From assembly GCA_963723765.1 (NCBI GenBank), contig CAVRSD010000010.1, positions 62,001-126,000 of the forward strand: DNA of 64,000 nucleotides, in the 5' to 3' direction. Of this stretch, positions 52,370 to 59,780 are shown piece after piece (positions within the stretch are counted from its first letter, which is position 1; each line of letters opens with the position of its first letter). Origin of the DNA: DATBAX01 sp963723765. Lineage in GTDB: Bacteria > Acidobacteriota > Terriglobia > Terriglobales > Acidobacteriaceae. Made by a program: the position numbers and the translations under genes. A model generated the notes under the pieces. It had not been told where the DNA came from. It worked only from the letters and a program-made list of their open reading frames with translations, and ran no database searches.

Positions 52370-52665
52370 GTGATACCTTCGTATTGGTCGGCGCGGCGAG
52401 CTGCGTTCGATTGATGCAGCGCGATGGTCAGCCGATTAGCCAGTGGAGCTGAGGCTGCGACCGTAACCGCTCGCCAATCTCGACCAGTCGATCGAGGCGG
52501 GCTATCCATTAAATCGGACTCGTCGAGCCAGTCCTCTGCCGAGAGCGTGGCCTGTTCCGGACCAAACAATTGCGTCACCGCACAAATAAACTCCAACAAC
52601 TCGTGCTCCGCCATGTGCACTTGCTCGTCGCAAGTAGAATTGCTAAATGATTCTTTCGTATTCAC
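52354..52665 (-). CDS. small hypothetical protein
   Basis: 103 residues from GTG 52665, which has CGGAGGAG 6-7 bp upstream. Sequence: MNTKESFSNSTCDEQVHMAE, HELLEFICAVTQLFGPEQAT, LSAEDWLDESDL and ANRLTIALHQSNAARRADQY. Acidic, soluble, no family recognised. Its stop codon lies inside promoter copy E of the next gene. Confidence 0.65.
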   Translation of the reverse strand: MNTKESFSNSTCDEQVHMAEHELLEFICAVTQLFGPEQATLSAEDWLDESDLMDSPPRSTGRDWRAVTVAASAPLANRLTIALHQSNAARRADQYEGITDTIV

Positions 52666-52795
52666 GGAAATCTCCTCCGTTTAAGCTCCGTGCTGCGCAG
52701 TTCCGATTCAGTTGATAGTCACCTTTGTCTAGACGAGCCGGCGCCGGCTGCGGCCTGATACATAGCAGCCCGCAGGTCCATTATTGACACTCGTA

Positions 52796-53863
52796 TTAGT
52801 AACCGTCGACATCGATGACGGCTTTGGCAAAGGCCTCCGGAGCTTCTTGCGGCAGATTGTGCCCGATGCCGCCGGTAATGGTGCGCTGCGCATATTGGCC
52901 TGAGAATTTCTTGGCATAAGCGCTGGGGTCCAGATGTGGTGCCCCATTGGCATCCCCTTCGAGGGTAATAGTTGGCATGCTGATAACCGGCCCTTGGGCA
53001 AGCTGTTTTTCCAGATCGTCATACTTCGACTCGCCTTCCGCCAGGGCCTGTCGCCAGCGATAGTTATGGATCACAATGGCAACGTGATCCGGGTTGTCGA
53101 ACGACGCTGCGCTGCGATCGAACGTGGCATCGTCGAAGTTCCATTTCGGCGAAGCGAGTCGCCAGATAAGCTTCGCAAAATCGTGCCGATATTTCTCGTA
53201 GCCTTCCCGGCCGCGTTCGGTAGCAAAGTAAAACTGGTACCACCATTGGAACTCGGCGTTTGGCGGCAACGGCGCCTTGCCCGCTGCCTGGCTGCCGATC
53301 AGATAACCGCTTACCGAGACGAGCGCCTTGCACCGTTCCGGCCAGAGCGCGGCCATAATGTCAGCCGTCCGCGCTCCCCAATCAAAGCCGGCGAGAATTG
53401 CCTTCTTGATCTTGAGCGCATCCATCAAAGCGATGATGTCGAGGGCGACAACCGATTGCTGGCCATTGCGGACTGTATTACTGGAGAGAAAGCGCGTGGT
53501 GCCATAGCCACGCAGATACGGGATGATCACCCGGTACCCAGCCGATGCCAGCAAAGGGGCAACTTCGACAAAGCTGTAAATATCGTAGGGCCAGCCGTGC
53601 AGAAGAAGGACCGCAGGGCCATTGGCGGGGCCAGCTTCCGCGTAGCCAACGTTCAGGAGACCGGCATCGATCTGCTTCAGTGGATCAAACGACGTGTTCG
53701 TTCCCGGCTTGATCGCGGGCGCATTTGCCGGGTTGATCTTACCGAGTTGGCCGTGCGCGGAACTGACCATGGCGAACTCGGCGGCGGCGACGGTCATGGC
53801 GGAATTGCGCAAGAATCGGCGGCGATCGTGGTTAATCTCTTCGGACATTTTGATCGTACTCAT
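52796..53863 (-). CDS. Tat-exported alpha/beta hydrolase, epoxide hydrolase-like
   Basis: 355 residues. Twin-arginine signal DRRRFLRNSAMTVAAAEFAM near residue 13. Hydrolase core: VLLLHGWPYDIYSF, ILAGFDWGARTADI with Asp nucleophile, and ITGGIGHNLPQEAPE with the catalytic His. Closest in pattern to the 50020 protein. GGAGGAG lies before ATG 53863. Folding before export (Tat) suggests a periplasmic enzyme. Confidence 0.9.
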   Translation of the reverse strand: MSTIKMSEEINHDRRRFLRNSAMTVAAAEFAMVSSAHGQLGKINPANAPAIKPGTNTSFDPLKQIDAGLLNVGYAEAGPANGPAVLLLHGWPYDIYSFVEVAPLLASAGYRVIIPYLRGYGTTRFLSSNTVRNGQQSVVALDIIALMDALKIKKAILAGFDWGARTADIMAALWPERCKALVSVSGYLIGSQAAGKAPLPPNAEFQWWYQFYFATERGREGYEKYRHDFAKLIWRLASPKWNFDDATFDRSAASFDNPDHVAIVIHNYRWRQALAEGESKYDDLEKQLAQGPVISMPTITLEGDANGAPHLDPSAYAKKFSGQYAQRTITGGIGHNLPQEAPEAFAKAVIDVDGY

Positions 53864-54008
53864 TTTGGCTCTCCTCCTCCTGGTTTGACTTGATCAACCC
53901 TCATTTTTCGAATCTCCATTGTTCGGCATCTCACGGAATGTATGTGGAAAAAGTGTAGTCCTGGTCTTTGTGCGGCGACGCGGGATCGAAATTCCTACCA
54001 CTGGTATC
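53864..54008 (+). other. non-coding gap before the DoxX remnant
   Basis: Upstream region of the Tat hydrolase. No box of the A-E type and no palindrome found; together with the remnant and 54134-54329 it makes a 466-bp stretch without an intact gene. Confidence 0.4.
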
Positions 54009-54133
54009 CAGAGGCCGGTGATCCGTGGATTCCGATCGTGTTGGCTACTCTTGGCGGAACTGCAGCCATGATCGGGCCAGGTGCATGGCCCATCAATGCC
54101 CGCCTTTTCGGAAGAAAACACATAGAGACGTAG
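54009..54133 (+). pseudogene. 3' remnant of a DoxX family gene
   Basis: EAGDPWIPIVLATLGGTAAM, then IGPGAWPINARLFGRKHIET-stop matches the C-terminal 'GPGAWSxDARLFGRKxI' end of DoxX family proteins. The preceding 110 residues are absent. No start signal; not expected to be expressed as a functional protein. Confidence 0.65.
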
Positions 54134-54329
54134 AAACATCCTCCCGGCCGACGATAGATTGATCTCACGATTCAACCATTCGCGGTTGTGGGCACAGGTC
54201 AGGTTGTTCGATACTCATCTCGCGGCCAACGCTCTTAAACAAAAACGGCCCTTCACATAGTGCTCCGTTAGTGGCTTGGTAGGGTTCTTTTAGCATACGA
54301 TAAACGGGGCGAATTTTAAGGAGCGAGAC

Positions 54330-55094
54330 ATGAGACTAGCTGCAACAACTGGGATTACTGGAGAAAACTCTATCAGTTTAGCGCACATCCTTGGCCACGA
54401 ATTTGACTCACTACCCAGGTCACGCGGCACACCGATTGTGTTCGTTGTCGACGGCGACGTCTCGGTGCGCGAGTCGCTGAAACCCTTGATCCGCCGCGAA
54501 GGCTGGCAGCCAGCGACATTCGGCTCCCCACAAGAATTTCTCGCGTGCCCCCGAGCCCTTGTTCCAAGCTGCCTCGTGCTTGACGTTTCTCTGCCAGGCC
54601 TCAGTGGTCTCGACCTGCAGAAGCAGATCGGCGTCGAACGAGCCGACATGCCGATCATCTTTATCACGGATATCGGCGATGTACGCATGGCTGTTCAAGC
54701 CATGAAAGCTGGCGCCGTGGAATTCTTGATGAAGCCGTTCAGTGATGAAGTGTTGCTGAGCGCCATCCGGCAAGCTCTCGAACGCAGTCGCGTAGCGCTT
54801 GTTCACCAAGCGGAGATCCGGGCGTTGTGGAATTGTTACGTGTCGCTTACCTGTCGGGAACGGCAGGTCATGAAGTTGGTGGTCTCCGGACTGTTGAATA
54901 AACAGGTTGGTTGGGAACTCGGTATCAGCGAGATTACAGTCAAGGCACACCGAGGCCAGGTGATGCAAAAGATGAAAGCGGGATCCCTCGCCGATTTGGT
55001 GAAAATGGCCGCGAGGCTCCCCCTCGATGGTGCGACAGTTTCTCAGGCGACTGTGGTTGTTGATCATGGTGAAGGTCTCTGTATTTCTGCCTGA
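54330..55094 (+). CDS. FixJ/NarL-type response regulator
   Basis: 254 residues. Receiver domain from about residue 34 (PIVFVVDGDVSVRESLKPLI), phosphoacceptor in CLVLDVSLPGLSGLDLQ, FLMKPFSDEVLL with the conserved Lys. C-terminal LuxR HTH (SLTCRERQVMKLVVSGLLNK, then ISEITVKAHRGQVM). The usual DDD of the acidic pocket is DGD here. A 33-residue N-terminal extension precedes the receiver. GGAGCGAGAC before ATG 54330. No partner kinase in the window. Confidence 0.9.
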   Translation: MRLAATTGITGENSISLAHILGHEFDSLPRSRGTPIVFVVDGDVSVRESLKPLIRREGWQPATFGSPQEFLACPRALVPSCLVLDVSLPGLSGLDLQKQIGVERADMPIIFITDIGDVRMAVQAMKAGAVEFLMKPFSDEVLLSAIRQALERSRVALVHQAEIRALWNCYVSLTCRERQVMKLVVSGLLNKQVGWELGISEITVKAHRGQVMQKMKAGSLADLVKMAARLPLDGATVSQATVVVDHGEGLCISA

Positions 55095-55330
55095 AGACGC
55101 AAACCAGGCCATTGCGTCGTCAAAGTTTCTTAACCAGGCTAGTCTGTCGTAATTTCACAAGTGACGTGATGCCCTCCCGGCGCCAGGCGGGCTATGGTGC
55201 AGAAACCATCAAGGCCTAATGATTTTTCGCATGGATGACAGGAATAGGCAATAAATGGGAAGGATCAGGCTACCGACTTTGCGGCGTTTGATTCTAATCT
55301 CTGAATGAGCAAACGGTTCGCAAGGAGAAG
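55095..55330 (+). other. non-coding gap
   Basis: No gene or clear regulatory motif. With the following remnant it forms a 397-bp stretch between the response regulator and a cupin gene. Confidence 0.4.
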
Positions 55331-55448
55331 TGATGCAAAAGCGCAAGTCATCCCGATTCAGAAGGTCAATGAGGCCTACGAGAGACTGCTCAAGTCCGAT
55401 GTGAAGTATCGGTTCTCGATTGATATGGCCTCTCTCAAGGCTGAGTAA
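55331..55448 (+). pseudogene. 3' remnant of a zinc alcohol dehydrogenase
   Basis: DAKAQVIPIQKVNEAYERLL, then KSDVKYRFSIDMASLKAE-stop is the conserved C-terminal end of YahK/AdhA-type alcohol dehydrogenases. Everything upstream is missing. It is a different family branch from the fragment at 40.1 kb. Confidence 0.75.
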
Positions 55449-55492
55449 AGCGATGCGCGACAAAATAGCAACGCAAGAGAGGGGATTGAGTA

Positions 55493-55897
55493 ATGGACAT
55501 TAAAAGGAATGGTTCGCAATCTTCCGCTAAGGGACCGTCAGAGTGGTTCACTGGCACCGTGCGGATCGATCCGCTTTTTCAGGCGCCCGATCCGGCACTT
55601 GTTCAAGGCGCCAGTGTAACTTTCGAGCCGGGCGCGCGGACTGCTTGGCATACGCACCCGCTCGGTCAGACGCTGATCGTCACCGCCGGTTGCGGGCGGG
55701 CGCAACGTTGGGGTGGGCCGATTGAAGAAATTCGGCCTGGTGACGTGGTGTGGTTCTTGCCCGGCGAGAAGCACTGGCATGGGGCTACGCCGACCACAGC
55801 CATGACACACATCGCCATTCAGGAAAAGCTCGACGGCAAAGTTGTCGACTGGATGGAACAGGTCAACGACGAACAATACCAGGCCGTTCAGAGGTAA
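55493..55897 (+). CDS. cupin-domain protein ((R)-mandelonitrile lyase-like)
   Basis: 134 residues. Metal site in TAWHTHPLGQTLIVTAGCG (HxH...Q) and PGDVVWFLPGEKHWHGATP. The pattern WFTGTVRIDPLFQ at the start matches the small cupin family that includes hydroxynitrile lyases of bacterial origin and carboxymuconolactone-type partners. AGAGAGGGG lies upstream of ATG 55493. Often found beside alcohol dehydrogenases, as suggested by the remnant just before it. Confidence 0.88.
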   Translation: MDIKRNGSQSSAKGPSEWFTGTVRIDPLFQAPDPALVQGASVTFEPGARTAWHTHPLGQTLIVTAGCGRAQRWGGPIEEIRPGDVVWFLPGEKHWHGATPTTAMTHIAIQEKLDGKVVDWMEQVNDEQYQAVQR

Positions 55898-56170
55898 GCT
55901 ACCGCCGGAGAGCTACCGTATGACCGCGCTACCGAGATGGGGAAACTTCTACGTAATCGTCGGCTCTTCTGTCGGCGCACTGGTGGGTTTACGATTCGCC
56001 CTCATAACCTTCATTGCTGACATTCCACGAGAACGCGATACCGATCGAAATGTTGTGTGCGGACCTGGAGCGGCAAAAGCTCACGAGCGACTTCCAGACG
56101 AGCTCGAAATTCTACGGCGATCACCCGATACACCCTTAGGTGTCGATTCAATAGGCATCGACATCAATGC

Positions 56171-58372
56171 TCACTGGATGGGAACGACTTGCCATTGCTG
56201 AGTTTGAGCCGTGCTGTTCTGGGCTTCTTGAACTACGAATCCTGCTTGCGCCCCCGTCCCGCCGTTGGTGTCCAGCACCAAGCCACTCAGGTGATTCATG
56301 ACATTGAAGTAACCGCCGCCGGCCGAGACGATGTCCCACTCTTGTTCCGCCGAACCGTCTGCGAGCGATTGAACGATAGCATTTCCACTCGAGCTTGAGC
56401 CTCCGGAATCATCCAGCACGTTCGTTGTGTTACTTGGTCCTGGATTGAGGCTAGCGAGCTGGAAATAGCCGTCGTTGTTACTGGTGATGCTCCATTGCTG
56501 GCTCAGGCTGATATTTCCTGTGTCTGCGGCTGTATTGAGCATTGCGCCCGGCTGGTTGGAGCTTTGATTGACTGAGAGCACCTGTCCATTGCCACGATTT
56601 ACAAACTTATAACGGAGTGTGGGGTCGAGCTTACCGCCGAGTGCATCCATTCCGGGAAGTAATGCGGAATAGTTGGCGGCACTCGGATTGGTGCTTCCTG
56701 AGGTATCGGCATTGTCGAAAAGCGTAAGCCCATTCCATACATAAATTGCGTCCGGACGATTGTCTCCATTGATAAGCCCAGTACCTGGATTCGGAACGTT
56801 GACGCCGGTAGGGTCCCAATATTCGAGGCCCATCCCCAGATTGTTCGGCAAAGTCTTCTCAACATTCTGTAGATCAATCAGGAATTGACGTTGCAATGCT
56901 TCGCTCGGCGGAGCATACCAGGGATCGTTCGACTGAAAACCATTCTCGTAGTGCTCCCCAGATTCAATAATAAAGATAGGCTTCGCGATATTGTTTGCGG
57001 CGGCAATGAGAACAACCTGCTCTACAGGCTGATTGTTTGGATTGGATGCTGCGGCCTGTGCGCTGGTTAATGGTCCATGAAAGATCGGGTAGTAGCTTTG
57101 GCATATTGCGTCATACTCGATGCCATTTTGATTCGCAAGAGTGAAGAACTGTGTGAGGTCCCAGGCCGGTGTGATGTGGATGCAGGTCAGTGGAGCAGGA
57201 ATCGCAGGACCGATTGAGGTATCGGCGGCAGCATCCTCGACGGCCTGAATAGCTTGTATCTGCAAGGTTGCAAAATTGCCGAAGTTGGCTCCAGTAGGAC
57301 TGTTAGAACCTAAAAACCCGGTGTCCACTTCGTTGCCGATAGCCACCAAGTCAGGCATGACTCCTGCCTGGCGATATTTCATCACCTCTTGCTTGACGTA
57401 GTTGTAGATGTCAGTTTGCAATTGCGCGAACGAGTCGCTTGTCCAGGACGCTGGAATGCTGGAGGAACTTTTGCCATCAAACAGCAGCGTCAACTCAAGG
57501 CTCATCCCCAGGTTTCGGGCGCGCTTGGCGAGATCCAGATCCTGCGCCTCGGTTTCCGCATAACAAAGACTGCCCGAGCACCCGGTTTGCGACGCAGTCG
57601 CATAGGGTGGCACTGAACTGGGACGCAAGCGCACCATATTGACGCCGTGGTTTTTGAGGATTCCGAGCACATCCTGCTGCTGTCCAGCATCCTTCCACCA
57701 GGCCAACCCAGCCAAAGAGCGCGCAGATTCCTGTTTTTCCAACAGTGCATTGTCCACACCGCGGAAGAAGGCTGGACGCAATAGCCACTGCTGGCCCTGC
57801 GTCGGACTACTCGACAAGGCGGACAAGTCCAGGTACGTACCCGCAGATGTCGAGGCCTGAAACACATCCATTAGGAGGCCAGCACTTGTGTTCGCAATGG
57901 TGTAGTAACCGTTTGTTGTCGGAGTGAGCGTCCACTGTTGGGTGGTGTCGCCGGAGCATGGATTCTGCACAACGTAAGTCACTCCTGAAGCCGTCGCAAT
58001 GTCGAAACAAAAACCGCTCGATGTATTACTGATCTTCCAGGCGCTGGTGGAGAGCTTTGTGAAGGCCCATCTTTGGCCAAGATCCGTGAAACTACGTTGT
58101 TGCTGAATGACATGCTCGCCAGCCGTCGTCGAGTCATTGATAAGGTCTGTTTGCAGACCGCTGAACTGACTCACCAGGTAATAAACCTCGCCGTCAATGG
58201 GCGTGATATCACTTGGCTGGGGTGGAGGTGTGGTTGGCGTCGGCGAAGGCGGGGGAGGCGGAGATCCGCCGCTGGATGCACTGCCTCCGCATCCCACGTT
58301 CGCGAGTATGCCAAAGGCAAGATAGAGAAAAAGAAAAGTACAGCGCAATTCAATTCGGAACCTACAAACCAT
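56171..58372 (-). CDS. GH53 endo-beta-1,4-galactanase lipoprotein with ricin-type domains
   Basis: 733 residues. Lipoprotein signal with lipobox LANVGC, a Pro/Thr linker, an N-terminal ricin-like (beta-trefoil) domain (about 60-200, QQWTLTP motifs), and a GH53 catalytic barrel (about 205-570). The barrel has LVAIGNEVDTGFL (acid/base Glu) and IFIIESGEHYENG (nucleophile Glu). A second ricin-like domain follows (about 595-733, three QQW/QEW repeats). Expected to cut galactan or arabinogalactan at the cell surface. Start ATG 58372, 11 bp after the TPR gene stop: same operon. Confidence 0.9.
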   Translation of the reverse strand: MVCRFRIELRCTFLFLYLAFGILANVGCGGSASSGGSPPPPPSPTPTTPPPQPSDITPIDGEVYYLVSQFSGLQTDLINDSTTAGEHVIQQQRSFTDLGQRWAFTKLSTSAWKISNTSSGFCFDIATASGVTYVVQNPCSGDTTQQWTLTPTTNGYYTIANTSAGLLMDVFQASTSAGTYLDLSALSSSPTQGQQWLLRPAFFRGVDNALLEKQESARSLAGLAWWKDAGQQQDVLGILKNHGVNMVRLRPSSVPPYATASQTGCSGSLCYAETEAQDLDLAKRARNLGMSLELTLLFDGKSSSSIPASWTSDSFAQLQTDIYNYVKQEVMKYRQAGVMPDLVAIGNEVDTGFLGSNSPTGANFGNFATLQIQAIQAVEDAAADTSIGPAIPAPLTCIHITPAWDLTQFFTLANQNGIEYDAICQSYYPIFHGPLTSAQAAASNPNNQPVEQVVLIAAANNIAKPIFIIESGEHYENGFQSNDPWYAPPSEALQRQFLIDLQNVEKTLPNNLGMGLEYWDPTGVNVPNPGTGLINGDNRPDAIYVWNGLTLFDNADTSGSTNPSAANYSALLPGMDALGGKLDPTLRYKFVNRGNGQVLSVNQSSNQPGAMLNTAADTGNISLSQQWSITSNNDGYFQLASLNPGPSNTTNVLDDSGGSSSSGNAIVQSLADGSAEQEWDIVSAGGGYFNVMNHLSGLVLDTNGGTGAQAGFVVQEAQNSTAQTQQWQVVPIQ

Positions 58373-58383
58373 TGTCGAAACCT

Positions 58384-59604
58384 CTACTGATCACCGCTTG
58401 GTAGTTCATCGTTTTCCGGCTTGGACTGCTTATTCATCTGCCGATACAACATCTTTACTTGATCTTTCGTCTTCTTGATCTCTTGAAACAGGTGCATTTC
58501 TTTTTCCGCTTCTTCGGGCATTTGAAGGCGCCTATAGGCCAAAGCCAGACGATAGCGTGCTTCACTGTTGAGCGGGTCCGACAGGATTGCCATTTCAAGA
58601 TATTTCCTGGCTTCTTGCGGCTTTTCCATACTCATCAGCACTTCGCCCAGTCCCAGTTGAGCTCCGGTGTCATTCGGATTCAGCGCAAACGCCCGAGCGT
58701 AGTGTTCGCGCGCACCTGGTAAGTCGGAGTGAAGAAAAGCGATTCTTCCGAGTTCGCTCTGCACTTTCGCGCTGTCCCCGTCGGTGGCAATCGCGATGGC
58801 CAGTTCTTTCTCAGCCTCGGCTTGGGCTACCGAGTCGTTCGAGGAAGACTCGAGAATCGCCTCCGCCAGTTCATAGTGCACGCCGGGAAGATGAGGATCG
58901 ATCTCGAGCGCTTTGCGATAGTGTTCAATTGCTCCCTTTAGATTTGCGCCATTGATGGAATACTCGGCAATCACTTGTTGCATACGGGCCGAGCCGGGGG
59001 CAAGGATGGCCAGTTTATTCAGAGTGTCATCGGCCAGCTGGGAGTAAACGCGTTGAGCCATGAACAGCACATCCACGTTATCGGGATCGAGGTCCACCAG
59101 TGACTGCATGATGGCAGCCGTAGCGCCGGGATCCCCTTGTTGATCATAGAGACCCGCTAACTCCAGGCCGACCTGCAGGCGCAATGGCTTGTCTTTTAGT
59201 TTTGAAAAAGACTTTTCCAACAGCGGGCGCGCGGACGTATCGCCCAATCTATTTTGGCAAATTCCCAGAAGAGCCTGCGTCTTCACTAAAGACGGATCAA
59301 TCGCCAGGGCCTTGTGCAAATATGGTGAGGCCTTCCGGTAATCGCGCTGGAAGAATGCAATTACCCCCAGGTTTGCATAGGCCTCGGCATTTTTGGGATC
59401 AAGTGCCAGTACAGCATCAAACTCCTTCACTGCAGAGGTTGGATCGTTTGCCTTGAGATACTCCGCCGCCTTCCGAAGGTGAATGTGAATCTCCGCAGTA
59501 TGGGAAGCCCCGGTTTGTGCGGCTATGGTAAGCCCGCTCGCAATCAACATAAGAAGCAAAACCAGCGGCCTGCGGCATAGGTTATTGGGTGGGGTTTCTT
59601 TCAT
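58384..59604 (-). CDS. secreted TPR-repeat protein
   Basis: 406 residues. Signal peptide PLVLLLMLIASGLTIAAQ, then about nine TPR units (for example AVKEFDAVLALDPKNAEAYA, AIEHYRKALEIDPHLPGVHY). Ends with a charged helix. ATG 59604 is preferred over the longer frame to 59676 because it places the signal peptide at the N-terminus. Sits between a TonB receptor and GH53 gene. In Acidobacteriota such TPR proteins may replace SusD-like glycan binders or act as scaffolds; that is inference. Confidence 0.87.
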   Translation of the reverse strand: MKETPPNNLCRRPLVLLLMLIASGLTIAAQTGASHTAEIHIHLRKAAEYLKANDPTSAVKEFDAVLALDPKNAEAYANLGVIAFFQRDYRKASPYLHKALAIDPSLVKTQALLGICQNRLGDTSARPLLEKSFSKLKDKPLRLQVGLELAGLYDQQGDPGATAAIMQSLVDLDPDNVDVLFMAQRVYSQLADDTLNKLAILAPGSARMQQVIAEYSINGANLKGAIEHYRKALEIDPHLPGVHYELAEAILESSSNDSVAQAEAEKELAIAIATDGDSAKVQSELGRIAFLHSDLPGAREHYARAFALNPNDTGAQLGLGEVLMSMEKPQEARKYLEMAILSDPLNSEARYRLALAYRRLQMPEEAEKEMHLFQEIKKTKDQVKMLYRQMNKQSKPENDELPSGDQ

Positions 59605-59713
59605 GGAAAGATGAGCCTGCAGTTTGAAATCTGCGAGCGAACTGCAAAGAGTGTTTCGTCTCGCTGCGCGAAACATACCACGAAAGTCATTCTTTTGGCG
59701 ATCCGCGAAAAAT

Positions 59714-59751
59714 CGCGGGGTGCCGGAAGAAAAGTGCTTCCGGACCCCGCG
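59714..59751 (-). terminator. two-tier hairpin terminator after the TonB receptor gene
   Basis: CGCGGGGT (59714-59721) pairs with ACCCCGCG (59744-59751) around an inner CCGGAAG/CTTCCGG stem. On the - strand the hairpin is followed by ATTTTT. It lies between the receptor and TPR genes and would reduce expression of the downstream genes. Confidence 0.75.
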
Positions 59752-59780
59752 AGGATGGACAAGTCAACTCCGTTACGCGC

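Noticed and set aside
52371..52387. Sixth LysR-box copy in + orientation (TGATACCTTCGTATTGG)
   Set aside because: Only the first half matches, no -10 follows at the required spacing and no + strand gene lies downstream; treated as an inverted half of copy E.
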